In this document: positions 49,502 to 59,892 of the stretch, piece after piece
Layout of the letters: every line of letters begins with the position of its first letter
How positions within the stretch are numbered: the stretch's first letter is position 1
Assembly (NCBI GenBank): GCA_947623455.1
Contig: OX392532.1
Location: forward strand, 31,904,792 to 31,968,791
Direction: 5' to 3'
From: Mimachlamys varia
Taxonomy: Eukaryota; Mollusca; Bivalvia; Pectinida; Pectinidae
DNA length: 64,000 nt
The notes under the pieces: model-generated
What the model saw: only the letters and a program-made list of their open reading frames with translations
Told to the model about the DNA's origin: nothing
Databases searched by the model: none
Made by a program: the position numbers and the translations under genes

Positions 49502-49564
49502 ATATACTGAGTTTGTTACAAACAGAAATTTTCTGTTTTTGTACAAAACAAACTCAGTATATAT
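49502..49564. repeat. Hairpin inside the minisatellite, copy 2 (left arm shortened)
   Basis: The same inverted repeat as at 48346 but with about 9 bp deleted from the left arm, within the ~1.16 kb higher-order duplication. Confidence 0.8.
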
Positions 49565-50346
49565 AATTCATACCAAACTGATGAATCGTATTCCTCATAC
49601 TGTTGATGTTTTCTATAATCAATACAATGTTATACTGTTTATGTTTTGTATTGTCAACACATTGTTATACTGTTTATGTTTTGTATAATCAACACAATGT
49701 TATACTGTTGATGTTTTGTATAGTCAACACATGGTTATACTGTTGATGTTGTGTACTAAACACAATGTTATACTGTTGATGATTTGTATAATCAACACAA
49801 TGTTATACTCTGGATGTTTTGTATACTTAACACAATGTTATAATGTTGATATTTTGTAAAATCAACACATTGTTATACTGTTGATAGTTGTGTACTAAAC
49901 ACAATGTTATACTGTTGATGTTTTGTATAATCAACATAATGTTATACTGTTGTTGTTTATTATAATTAACACAATGTTATACTGTTGATGTTTTGTATAC
50001 TTAACACAATGTTATACTGTGGATGTTTTGTATAATCAACACAATGTTATACTGTTGATGATTTGTATACTTAACACAATGTTATACTGTTGTTGTTTTG
50101 TATACTAAACACAATGTTATACTGTTGATGTTTTGTATACTTAACACAATGTTATACTGTTGATGTTTTGTATAGTCAACACATGGTTATACTGTTGATG
50201 TTTTATATACTTAACACAATGTTATACTGTGGATGTTTTGTATACTTAACACAATGTTATACTGTTGATGTTTTGTATACTTAACACAATGTTATACTGT
50301 TGATGTTTTATATACTTAACACAATGTTATACTGTTGTTGTTTATT

Positions 50347-50867
50347 AAAACAATACAAGGAGACAGATTCAAATTTCAAATACCATTTTAATCATTTAAA
50401 CTTTAATCTCCATTTTACACAATATTTCCCCTATGATGGAACAATATGGCCACAGCTTCAACCCAATTATGACTAGATCCTGAGAGGGTTCTCACTTTCT
50501 TTCCCATATCTCCTGACCGCCTGTGATAAACACTTAATGGCCCGCCAGTGCCTCCCTGGTATCAGAGATGGCATATATCCCCTCCGTGCATACAGAGTGG
50601 GTGCAATCCAAGCCCCTGCCCCCAGTTTTTCCAAATTTCTACCTGTCCCCTGGGTCCCCAAGGTGGACAACACCCCCTAGCGGTATCGCTAGTGAAGTGG
50701 ATCCCTCCGGTACCCGTGAGTGGATCAACCCTGGGGGTTCCATATTTTGGAATACCCCCCCTAACCTGCCCTCCCCGGTTAACGTGGGTAGGACCTAACA
50801 TGTATATTTGGGCTATATGGTGCCTGGATTGCATATCCCAGAGGCCCCCCCCCCCCAGGATCTCGCC
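50347..50867 (-). repeat. Ngaro split repeat B2 (3' terminal)
   Basis: 521 bp, matching B1 at 51750-52268 almost perfectly; the only difference noticed is 12 against 10 C in the run before AGGATCTCGCC. Frames within it are mirrored in B1 and are not genes. Confidence 0.9.
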
Positions 50868-51555
50868 CATACTCCTTAGGATTGGCTGCGACATAATTAT
50901 CAATATTCCTCTTTAAACCAAATTGGTTACTTTAATTCCTTTATTGTGTAAGGAACCTTACACCCTGTTGTTAGTCTGAAACAACCTCCTGAAATACAGG
51001 TAGAACCAAGCTATAATTCATAGTATATATAGTATTTACACAGCTTAACAGTACTAACCATAGTGAATTACCCTGAAAGTTAACAAGACTAGATAAATTT
51101 ACCTACAAACTTGAACATGATATCACGAATGAACCTATTATCTACTTGTAGTTAAATGACTAGATATATATCAAAAATAAATTGATTGTCTGCTTGCAAG
51201 TTTAAATGACTAGATATAAAATATATATTTGCTTGCAGCTGATGAAGCGCACGAGAAACTGTTTCATTCACCGACATTAGTATTCAGCTGATCAAGAATA
51301 GAATTCCTGGCACACTACCATGCCCACAAATTTATCGCAAACACGTGTACACTGTCTTGTCCACTAAAGACCACAGGCTGTCCAACTCTGGATTTCCGAT
51401 ACTGTCCATTCCGTGTTTAGTTTCCAACTCACGAATGGCAGGGGCATATATGGATGTACCCTTGCACTGGAATTCCCTGTAACAGATTAACTCAAAGCAG
51501 TATACCATTCCTAGGCACAAATGTACAAGTATAACAAATTGGGAGGGTGGGTGGG
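50868..51555 (-). other. Spacer between Ngaro A2 and B2
   Basis: 688 bp present once. No coding frame worth calling (the longest, 51568-51332, is 78 codons with no domain). Part of the element by position; its role is unknown. Confidence 0.6.
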
Positions 51556-51746
51556 AAATTTTGTGCAATATTTATGCTGCAATGGAGCTGCGTGTGATCA
51601 GGGTCACTAATAAGGCGTCAGGTTCACTAAGACGCTTAAGTATTACTGAAGGGAAGACGAGTTATGTCCCTTGGCCCTAACTCTAGTAAGGCTAATATAC
51701 TTGCTTGTTTTAAAGGAGATTATCTTACATTACATTAATAATCTCA
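51556..51746 (-). repeat. Ngaro split repeat A2 (internal)
   Basis: 191 bp, identical by eye to A1 at 56600-56790. It abuts B1 with only ATT between, which is what the joined ends of a circular intermediate would look like. Confidence 0.9.
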
Positions 51747-51749
51747 ATT

Positions 51750-52268
51750 AAAACAATACAAGGAGACAGATTCAAATTTCAAATACCATTTTAATCATTT
51801 AAACTTTAATCTCCATTTTACACAATATTTCCCCTATGATGGAACAATATGGCCACAGCTTCAACCCAATTATGACTAGATCCTGAGAGGGTTCTCACTT
51901 TCTTTCCCATATCTCCTGACCGCCTGTGATAAACACTTAATGGCCCGCCAGTGCCTCCCTGGTATCAGAGATGGCATATATCCCCTCCGTGCATACAGAG
52001 TGGGTGCAATCCAAGCCCCTGCCCCCAGTTTTTCCAAATTTCTACCTGTCCCCTGGGTCCCCAAGGTGGACAACACCCCCTAGCGGTATCGCTAGTGAAG
52101 TGGATCCCTCCGGTACCCGTGAGTGGATCAACCCTGGGGGTTCCATATTTTGGAATACCCCCCCTAACCTGCCCTCCCCGGTTAACGTGGGTAGGACCTA
52201 ACATGTATATTTGGGCTATATGGTGCCTGGATTGCATATCCCAGAGGCCCCCCCCCCAGGATCTCGCC
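51750..52268 (-). repeat. Ngaro split repeat B1 (internal)
   Basis: Matches B2 at the left end of the element. The sequence beyond (52274-52293) has a hairpin, GAGAGGGTCTAAACCCTCTC, with a 7-bp stem, which may mark the 3' end of the coding region. Confidence 0.9.
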
Positions 52269-52392
52269 ACATGAGAGGGTCTAAACCCTCTCACGCCATA
52301 GTAACTGGATCTATAGCCAACCAAAGGTACCCCCTTTCCCCAAGAACCCCCCCCCTCTCTATTGCTACAAAATATTTGGAAAATGCCCCAGT

Positions 52393-53043
52393 TCACGGAA
52401 ACATCTGGATTGATGGGTGACTGTGGAAATATTCTAAGGCTCCCTGAATTCCATTAATAAAAATATTATTGCCTGAATCGGTTAGATGCACGCCATCATG
52501 CCTATACAAATTTTTTTCTTTGACATTTATTGTAGGGTGTCTTATAACTTTCCCGCCATTGCTCAAGAACAATTTTTTGGCTGCAGAGTTCACTCTCTTT
52601 CTGGCCTTGTCTACTTGGATGGGTTTGTTTGCGTCATGCCAGTAACACCTGGGAAGCATATCAGACCAGATTAATATTGTCTGTGGTAGCAAAATCTTGA
52701 GGCGCAGGACCGAACACTCAATATTGTTGATGAGGCTCACAGACTTCTCGGAGGTTATGTCGTTAGCCCCAAGATGTATGATGAGAGTGTCTGGTGGTGG
52801 GGAGGCCTTAAGGTACTTCTGGATTGTCTCATCGAGTTCCCGCCACCTCATTCCTGACTTGCCATACCAGCGGACTGTAATGCCTGTACGACATTGCAGC
52901 CCCATAGATGCTCCACCTGGCCTTGCGTTGACAAAGTTCCCTGCCCATCTGATATACGAGGAGCCAACAATCCAAACAGAAGATCCTATAACGTAAACAA
53001 CTTTGACACAATTAGATTGTGTTCTCTGTTGATAACCACGTAC
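52393..53043 (-). CDS. Ngaro SGNH/GDSL hydrolase ORF
   Basis: Open from a stop at 53044-53046 down to 52393. The first ATG is at 52905, but the block I serine motif (WIVGSSYIRW, near 52965) lies upstream of it, so the whole domain needs another way of starting: readthrough, reinitiation from the recombinase ORF that ends at 53078, or splicing. Block III LGAND and block V DGVHLTDSG supply the G, N, D and H residues of SGNH hydrolases. Such domains are known passengers in Ngaro and some other retrotransposons. The substrate is unknown; an esterase role is inferred from the family. Confidence 0.75.
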   Translation of the reverse strand, partial: VRGYQQRTQSNCVKVVYVIGSSVWIVGSSYIRWAGNFVNARPGGASMGLQCRTGITVRWYGKSGMRWRELDETIQKYLKASPPPDTLIIHLGANDITSEKSVSLINNIECSVLRLKILLPQTILIWSDMLPRCYWHDANKPIQVDKARKRVNSAAKKLFLSNGGKVIRHPTINVKEKNLYRHDGVHLTDSGNNIFINGIQGALEYFHSHPSIQMFP

Positions 53044-53077
53044 CTAGTAAACTGTATACCTAGCACCCCTGGTAAGT

Positions 53078-54082
53078 CTATTGATGAATGCCTGGCATCG
53101 TAATGTAAAGTGTATAGGCCCTAGATCTCCATCTCCCCAATGATTTGATTGTATCATCATTAATGCCCCTGTTTGCTGCTTCAGTGGCTGCCCCTATACG
53201 GAAACTATGAGAGCGATAATGACCCGTTGTAATTCCACTGAAAACAAGTGATTTCTTTAGCACTGCTGAAAACTGATACCTAGTAAGGGGTTGCCCGTTG
53301 TAATGAACAAAGAGCTGCTGTTCAGCCGTCGCCGGACGTAATCTCAAATAACTGTGCATAGCTTTAACTGGACAAACACGCTGATCTGCCATGGCCACTT
53401 TGGAAATTATTAAAGAATGTGACAGACCCATTTGATCTGTTTTTGATGCACATATGCACACCCTTAATTTGTCTCCTTCCTTGGTAAACTGAATATCCCC
53501 TTTTTTGAGAGGCCTAGAAAACTTGTCATTGGTTGATGCAGCAGTAAACTCTCCCACCCTGAGAAAACCAAAAAAGGCTAAACTGAAAGCAGCGGAGAAC
53601 AAGCTAGACTCATACTGGGATGAACACACTGAGGGGAGAGATATTATTAATCTACCCAGAAGGGAAAGTGTAATTGGGGCTCTGATATCCACCCGTTTGT
53701 CTCCCCTTTTTGCCCCCTCCAGGAGTTTCAAAACTATAAAACTTTTTGTGTTGTCTATCACCCCTCGAATTTTATGAAAGTAGCTTAAGGCGCTAATGTA
53801 TGTACAAATAGTACTAGGTGCACGATGATTAAGTGACAAGAAAGCGATGTAATTAGCAATATGAGATATAGGAATAGGCCATTCCTGTGGAAGATTATAT
53901 TGGACCAGATAGTTTTTAAATTGTTGGTATGCATTATCATAAGTAGCCCTAGTACTATGTGCCATAGAATTTGCTAAGAGTTTATCTACTTCAGCGTTAA
54001 GAGCTGCCACACCCAGGTTGGTATCTGCTCCGGATTGGGGTCCGCCTCTGGAGCCAGGAGTTTGAACCTTTCCCACTGACAA
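53078..54082 (-). CDS. Ngaro tyrosine recombinase
   Basis: 334 codons. A SAM-like N-terminal part (STRATYDNAYQQF, near 42-54) is followed by the catalytic domain with R175 (FLRVGEF), H292 and R295 (HSFRIG), W318 and the C-terminal tyrosine (Y326 in LYI is more likely than Y323). This is the R-H-R-(W)-Y set of phage-integrase-like recombinases, which insert the circular DNA copy without an integrase of the retroviral kind. It overlaps the end of the RT-RNase H ORF by 97 bp in another frame; no methyltransferase domain lies between, unlike DIRS-1. Confidence 0.9.
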   Translation of the reverse strand: MSVGKVQTPGSRGGPQSGADTNLGVAALNAEVDKLLANSMAHSTRATYDNAYQQFKNYLVQYNLPQEWPIPISHIANYIAFLSLNHRAPSTICTYISALSYFHKIRGVIDNTKSFIVLKLLEGAKRGDKRVDIRAPITLSLLGRLIISLPSVCSSQYESSLFSAAFSLAFFGFLRVGEFTAASTNDKFSRPLKKGDIQFTKEGDKLRVCICASKTDQMGLSHSLIISKVAMADQRVCPVKAMHSYLRLRPATAEQQLFVHYNGQPLTRYQFSAVLKKSLVFSGITTGHYRSHSFRIGAATEAANRGINDDTIKSLGRWRSRAYTLYITMPGIHQ

Positions 54083-55698
54083 CGAGAAATAGAATCAGCG
54101 ATGGAATTTTTAGACCCCTCAATATGCTCAGCTTTCAGGATGATATTGTGCTTCAGACAAACCACCACTAAACGCCGAACCAGTGTCATGACTAGTGGGT
54201 CCCTTGAAGATTGTTTATTTATTATTGTACACACCGCCTGGTTGTCAATATGAAAAAGGACTTTTTTATTACACATGTCCCTACCCCAGATATATAGTGC
54301 GACGGTTACCGGAAGTAGCTCAAGGAATGTGATATTCCTCAAAATAGGCATACCTTTCCATTCAGAAGGCCAGGGGGCATATGCCCATCGACCTTTAAAA
54401 AACAAGCCACACCCTTTGTCACTGCCCCCTGCGCTGTCTGTATATAACTCCAGGGAGCTATTTGAAATCCAGAACTGTTCTGGCATAACAGTTACCCCAT
54501 TATATTCATTTAGGAATTCTAACCATGCATTTAAGTCTCCCTTCATTTCCAGAGTCACCCGTATCCTATGGTGTGGTTTAGTGATACCTTTAGTGGCATC
54601 TATCAGTCGTCTACAAAATGCACGACCAGGTCTAACAACCCGACAGGCAAAATTCAGCGAGCCTATCAGTGCCTGCAGTTCAGTCAGGGTAACTTTCTTT
54701 ACGGACAATGTTCCCTTAAGCTGTGCTCTTAATTTGGCTAACTTATCCCCTGGAAGTCTCAAAACCATATTCAGAGTGTCAAACTCAACACCTAAGTAGG
54801 TCAACACTGTACAAGGACCTACTGTTTTATCATCGGCTAGAGGAACCCCCAGCAAAGAACAATTTTCATAAAATACATTCATTGTATCTTGACATTGGCC
54901 TGTACCAGATGCGCCGCCAAACAAAAAATCATCCAAATAGTGTAGCAAAGATGGCTGGATTGTTTTTGCGTGCAATTTCATGTTATTTTTTACAGACCAT
55001 TCTAAAAATGTAGCAAATTTTTCAAACAGAGCGCAGCTTATACTAGCCCCCATAGGCAAGCACTTGTCAAAATAAAAGTTACCTTCAACCTGGAAACCTA
55101 GGAGATCAAAATCACTTGGTGATATTGGCAGTAATCTAAAGGCCGACTTGATGTCAGATTTTCCAAGCAGTGCTCCCGGGCCTAGAGTTTGTATCATATT
55201 GATAGCGTCATCTATGTTAGTATATTTTACAGAGCACTCCGCTACATCTATAAAATCATTTACTGAAGTCGACTCGGGGAATGAAAGGTGGTGAATAACT
55301 CGATAGTCCCCATCTTTTTTTGGAACTAGGCCTAAAGGGGAAATTCGTAAAGTTGGCATAGGGGAGCAAGTAAATGGGCCTGCTATCCGACCGGCCTGTA
55401 TCTCTTTCTGGATTTTTGCTTTAATTATGTCTGGAGATAATACAGCACTACGGAGATTTTTTGCTGTAGTAGGTAAGCGAGGCCCTTTATATTTCAGAGG
55501 AAAACCATACCGAAAACCATGTATTAATTCTTCTGCCACTGTTTTTTGGGGATATGTAGATAAAAGATGTGACAGCAGTTCTAATTTGATTGGGGAGTAG
55601 CCTAATGAGTATATTGACCTATTTCTTACTGCACTTTGATCTTGGGTGTTGTCCCCCACAAACCGCGCATGCGTGTGTAAATTTGCAGTTGGCCCCAA
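53986..55698 (-). CDS. Ngaro reverse transcriptase-RNase H
   Basis: 570 codons from the first ATG in frame; the frame overlaps the end of the Gag-like ORF by 80 bp in another phase. RT motifs: LGLVPKKDGDYRVIHHLS, KSDIKSAFR with the first catalytic aspartate, LPMGAS, and YLDD at 254-257. RNase H follows: LYTDSAGG, LELLPV, HIDNQAV and ADSISR give the D-E-D-D set. All expected acidic residues are present. Copies element RNA into DNA. Translation may need frameshifting or reinitiation, as no spacer separates it from the upstream ORF. Confidence 0.92.
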   Translation of the reverse strand: MGPTANLHTHARFVGDNTQDQSAVRNRSIYSLGYSPIKLELLSHLLSTYPQKTVAEELIHGFRYGFPLKYKGPRLPTTAKNLRSAVLSPDIIKAKIQKEIQAGRIAGPFTCSPMPTLRISPLGLVPKKDGDYRVIHHLSFPESTSVNDFIDVAECSVKYTNIDDAINMIQTLGPGALLGKSDIKSAFRLLPISPSDFDLLGFQVEGNFYFDKCLPMGASISCALFEKFATFLEWSVKNNMKLHAKTIQPSLLHYLDDFLFGGASGTGQCQDTMNVFYENCSLLGVPLADDKTVGPCTVLTYLGVEFDTLNMVLRLPGDKLAKLRAQLKGTLSVKKVTLTELQALIGSLNFACRVVRPGRAFCRRLIDATKGITKPHHRIRVTLEMKGDLNAWLEFLNEYNGVTVMPEQFWISNSSLELYTDSAGGSDKGCGLFFKGRWAYAPWPSEWKGMPILRNITFLELLPVTVALYIWGRDMCNKKVLFHIDNQAVCTIINKQSSRDPLVMTLVRRLVVVCLKHNIILKAEHIEGSKNSIADSISRCQWERFKLLAPEADPNPEQIPTWVWQLLTLK

Positions 55699-56626
55699 AG
55701 GAACAATGCCCCTTATTGAACCCCCAACACTCTTTAGCCCGTGAGGTACGAAAACTATTTAAAAATCCCCCATTGCCTTCCTGTTTACTGGACCCAGCTG
55801 TTGGTGCTGCCTCGCTCGTTGTTTGAATGGGAGTTACTTCCCTTTGTACGGGCACCCTATTAGACATGTATAAAAGCCAAAGCTCATTATCAATAACCCC
55901 CCATGACGAGTTTGGGTAGCGGGTTTTCTTAAGGCGATATTGCTCGTCGTACTTTGACCATTCGTTAGACGATGATCTACTTGCTGCAAGCCTAATATCT
56001 CGCATATACTTGAGGAACTCTTGTGCTTTTCCCGGGTGTTTTTCCAAGGTGATACTCGTAAACACCATGAAAGCGCTTGTCCAATGGTGAATGTTTGTTA
56101 TGGGTTTCACATACATGCGTTTTTGGACAACTAACTTACCGTTTTTCAATACTTGATCAAGGTCATTGCTTAAATCCCTAGCAGATTTAGTCAGTAGATT
56201 TAGCCCTATGAACACGTCCCCGGCCCATATTTTTTCCTTTAATTTCAGCGGAACATGCCCCCCGATGTCATCGAACACACTAGTTGCGGGGCGGGGATCC
56301 ATATCAGGGATCATGACCCATTCTGTAGGGGGCTCAGCCCCCGCCACATTACCTGACGTTCCCGGTCTTTCATGGAAATCGACCTCTGGAGTCGAAGCCC
56401 TCTCAGCGGGGTTTTGCACATGGCTGGTATCCGCGGGGGGGATGCCGACCACCCCGGGAGAACTTTCCTTCCTCCTCTTATTTTCAGGCTTGTCAGTCTC
56501 TTCAAAACGGGCTGGTGCCCTCCTAAGTCTCTTCCCCCGTCCTCTGGCACTTGTCCTTTGAGAAGCTCCGTTTTTTCCCATGTCGATGCTGATGGATTCA
56601 AATTTTGTGCAATATTTATGCTGCAA
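55619..56626 (-). CDS. Ngaro Gag-like protein with C-terminal zinc finger
   Basis: 335 codons from the first ATG, which lies inside terminal repeat A1; a second ATG at 56581 (MGKNG) is just inside the unique region and may be the real start. The first ~110 residues are basic and disordered. A conserved middle region (LKEKIWAGDVFIGLNLL, HHWTSAFMVF, YMRDIR) is typical of the Gag-like ORF of DIRS/Ngaro elements. The C terminus has a CCCH finger (C-x7-C-x5-C-x3-H) and then CAVCGGQHPRSKC, which should bind RNA. No frame damage is seen. Confidence 0.8.
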   Translation of the reverse strand: MQHKYCTKFESISIDMGKNGASQRTSARGRGKRLRRAPARFEETDKPENKRRKESSPGVVGIPPADTSHVQNPAERASTPEVDFHERPGTSGNVAGAEPPTEWVMIPDMDPRPATSVFDDIGGHVPLKLKEKIWAGDVFIGLNLLTKSARDLSNDLDQVLKNGKLVVQKRMYVKPITNIHHWTSAFMVFTSITLEKHPGKAQEFLKYMRDIRLAASRSSSNEWSKYDEQYRLKKTRYPNSSWGVIDNELWLLYMSNRVPVQREVTPIQTTSEAAPTAGSSKQEGNGGFLNSFRTSRAKECWGFNKGHCSFGANCKFTHACAVCGGQHPRSKCSKK

Positions 56627-56790
56627 TGGAGCTGCGTGTGATCAGGGTCACTAATAAGGCGTCAGGTTCACTAAGACGCTTAAGTATTACTGAAGGGAAG
56701 ACGAGTTATGTCCCTTGGCCCTAACTCTAGTAAGGCTAATATACTTGCTTGTTTTAAAGGAGATTATCTTACATTACATTAATAATCTCA
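56600..56790 (-). repeat. Ngaro split repeat A1 (5' terminal)
   Basis: 191 bp, identical by eye to A2 at 51556-51746. As the 5' end it should hold the promoter of the element; I could not identify a TATA box or initiator with confidence. Confidence 0.9.
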
Positions 56791-58540
56791 ATTATAATTA
56801 ACACAATGTTATACTGTTGATGTTTTATATACTTAACACAATGTTATACTGTTGATGATTTGTATAATCAACACAATGTTATACTCTGGATGTTTTGTAT
56901 AATCAACATAATGTTATATTGTAGATGTTTTGTATAGTTAACACAATGTTATACTGTTGATGTTTTGCATACTTAACACAATGTTATACTGTTGATGTTT
57001 TGTATAGTTAACACAATGTTATACTGTTGATGTTTTGTATACTTAACACAATGTTATACTGTTGATCTTTTGTATAATCAACACAATGTTATACTGTGGA
57101 TGTTTTGTATAATCAACACAATGTTATACTGTTGATGTTCTGTATAATCAACACAATGTTATACTGTTGATAGTTGTATACTAAACACAATGTTATATTG
57201 TTGATGTTTTTTATAATCAACACATTGTTATACTGTTGATAGTTGTTTACTAAACACAATGTTATAATGTTGATGATTTGTATAATCAACACAATGTTAT
57301 ACTGTTGATGATTTGTATAATCAACACAATGTTATACTGTGGATGTATTGTATAATTAACATAAAGTTATATTGTTGATGTTTTGTATACTAAACACAAT
57401 GTTATACTGTTGATGTTTTGTATACTTAACACAATGTTATACTGTTGTTGTTTTTTATAATCAACACAATGTTATATTGTTGATATTTTATATACTTAAC
57501 ACAATGTTATACTGTTGATCTTTTGTATACTTAACACAATGTTATACTGTTGATGTTTTGTATACTTAACACAATGTTTTACTGTTGTTGTTTTTTATAA
57601 TCAACACAATGTTATATTGTTGATATTTTATATACTTAACACAATGTTATAATGTTGATGTTTTGTATACTTAACACAATGTTATACTGTTGATGTTTTG
57701 TATTCTTAACACAATGTTATACTGTGGATGTTTTGTATACTAAACACAATGTTATACTGTGGATGTTTTGTATAATCAACACAATGTTATACAGTTTATG
57801 TTTTGTATACTTAACACAATGTCATGCTGTTGATGTTTTTATAATCAACAAAATGGTATACTGTTGATGTTTTGCATAATTAACACAATGTTATACTGTC
57901 GATGTTTTGCATACTTAACACAATGTTATACTGTTGTTGTTTTTTATAATCTTTATATACTTAACACAATGTTATACTGTTGATGTTTTGTATACTTAAC
58001 ACAATGTTATACTGTTGATGTTTTGTATTCTTAACACAATGTTATACTGTGGATGTTTTGTATAATCAACATAATGTTATACTGTTGATATTTGTATACT
58101 TAACACAATGTTATACTGTTGATCTTTTGTATACTTAACACAATGTTATACTGTGGATGTTTTGTATAATCAAAATAATGTTATACTGTTGATGTTTTGT
58201 ATTCTTAACACATGGTTATACTGTGGATGTTTTGTATTCTTAACACAATGTTATACTGTGGATGTTTTGTATTCTTAACACAATGTTATACTGTGGATGT
58301 TTGTAAACTTAACACAATGTTATACTGTCGATGTTTTGTATAATCAAAACAATGTTATACAGTTTATGTTTTGTATACTTAACACAATGTCATGCTGTTG
58401 ATGTTTTTTATAATTAACAAAATGGTATACTGTTGATGTTTTGCATAATTAACACAATGTTATACTGTCGATGTTTTGCATACTTAACACAATGTTATAC
58501 TGTTGATGTTTTGTAAAATCAACACAATGTTATATTATGT
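56791..58540. repeat. 35-bp minisatellite, right part
   Basis: Continuation of the array at 48180-50346 after the Ngaro insertion, about 50 units, with its own higher-order repeats (for example the block with GTCATGCTGTTGATG near 57820 recurs near 58388). It ends in a T-run near 58540. Confidence 0.95.
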
Positions 58541-59080
58541 TTTTTTTTACATTATAAGATTTTTATACACGTGAATAATATCATTTCTTATAAAATGTAT
58601 TTGCATATTATATTCAATAATAAAATAACGGTAAAATAATATATTTTTCTGGGTTTTAATTTTCACGACTTTTCAAAGCAACATTCCATGACAAGATAAA
58701 GAAATCGTGGGAAGATATATTATTCTAAATATATGAGTGAATAAGTTTCAAATTAAGAAATCTCCAATAACACGTACCATCAAGGAAACATACGAATTCA
58801 TGAATTGTATAGGCTTACCAACGAAATTAAGGACACTCATAGATTAACATTAATGTCCGTAACCTGATAAAAATCTATTTTCCCCTTCCTCTAACACATA
58901 ACTCGATACAACCGGAAGTAATGTACACCCTGTTATACCGGTACCTAGACCGAGATATTTTGCAGTACAGATAATAAAACAATTATTAAAATTCATTGCT
59001 TCTTTAGAAAATTGTTTAGTTTTGTTTTATTGAATGTTAACTGACCGGAATCCGACGTATCTGAGTCAGTCTATCCGTGT
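58541..59080. other. Intergenic sequence, nothing recognised
   Basis: AT-rich; no coding frame or repeat that I can support. Confidence 0.5.
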
Positions 59081-59084
59081 GTGA

Positions 59085-59600
59085 TGTCCGTCGTCGTTAC
59101 GTCAACAATTCCTTCAAACAACTTCTTCTTCTAAACAACTGGGCCCAACTGTTCAAAAGTTGATTAGTGCAAATTTCAATTCTAGTATAACTTGAAAACC
59201 AAATCATTGAATGAGTTACAACTTTCGAGATAGGAAATGTCTAAAACAGTCAATTTACATGCAAAATTGTGGGGTTGCAGAATTATTATTACAGATTTAT
59301 TAAATATTGAATTATATCGTTAAATAGTGACAAAGCTTATCATCTTTTGAACAACTGGGCCCTGATTGGAATGTAACTAATTTCACTGAAATAATCCCAA
59401 GGTGATGGGAATTCAAAAATCATACAAATAGTTAGGTTAACTCGCAGGGGACTGAGAGGCGGGTCTAAAAAACGCAAGTTAGCTAAATTGGTTTAGCGAC
59501 TTCTTCTCTGGAGCGGTATTTCAGAAAAAAATCATTTCAAGGAAAAGTTGACGGGGCGCAGGACGGATGGATACCTTCGGGCCAGGTGAGTGTATAACCA
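59085..59600. repeat. Fragment of the CACCTG/GTCCGTCG dispersed repeat
   Basis: Begins with TGTGATGTCCGTCGTCGTTA and AACAACTTCTTCTTCTAAAC, carries two partial AACTGGGCCC pieces, and ends CCTTCGGGCCAGGTGAG. Same class as 46467-47100 but rearranged. Confidence 0.5.
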
Positions 59601-59892
59601 TTTGAATTCAAAGATTAGGTTCCTCGTCTGTCCCTATGAATATTTAACACTAATGAACACCGCTGAAAATCCATTGCAAATGTCTAATTTTGTTATCATA
59701 CAAATCCTGCAATATAGTATTATTTTCAGTAATTTCAATGCAATTTAAAATTGTGCATAAAAACGTTTATCGCAGAATAAATTCCAATATATGAACGTAA
59801 AATTAAACAAATAAATAAAACGCGTATGGTTTGTAAGTAAACTAACACTAACAAAGCAGACAACGGAACAAACTATCATGATGAAATACATG

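Larger units (their letters stand above)
48180..50346. repeat. 35-bp minisatellite, left part
   Basis: About 60 head-to-tail units of 35 bp (landmarks GATGTTTTGTATA and CAACACAATGTTATACTGTT) with recurring variants (ATAATC, ATACTTAAC, ATACTAAAC, TAGTC). Higher-order structure is visible: a ~1.16 kb block beginning near 48290 recurs near 49455, including the hairpin. The array is cut by the Ngaro element at 50347 and resumes at 56791. Confidence 0.95.
50347..56790 (-). mobile_element. Ngaro-type tyrosine-recombinase retrotransposon, full length (6.4 kb)
   Basis: Read on the minus strand: terminal repeat A1 (56790-56600), Gag-like ORF, RT-RNase H ORF, tyrosine recombinase ORF, SGNH hydrolase ORF, then B1 (52268-51750), A2 (51746-51556), a 688-bp spacer, and B2 (50867-50347). 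The A1...B1A2...B2 order is the split-direct-repeat layout of Ngaro/PAT elements. DIRS-1 proper has inverted repeats and a methyltransferase domain, neither seen here. A1 and A2 appear identical over 191 bp; B1 and B2 differ by the length of a C-run. ATT stands at 50344-50346, at the A2/B1 joint (51747-51749) and at 56791-56793. All ORFs look intact, so the insertion is young. Confidence 0.9.

Noticed and set aside
50548..50916. 122-codon frame rich in proline (and its twin at 51951-52274)
   Set aside because: Lies in the Ngaro B2/B1 repeats, is open on both strands because of C- and G-rich composition, and diverges where the repeats end.
50347..51749. Two retrotransposons in tandem (a short deleted one followed by a full one)
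   Set aside because: The A and B blocks are explained more simply as the split direct repeats of one Ngaro element; both readings predict the same joints, but the single-element layout is the known one for this class.
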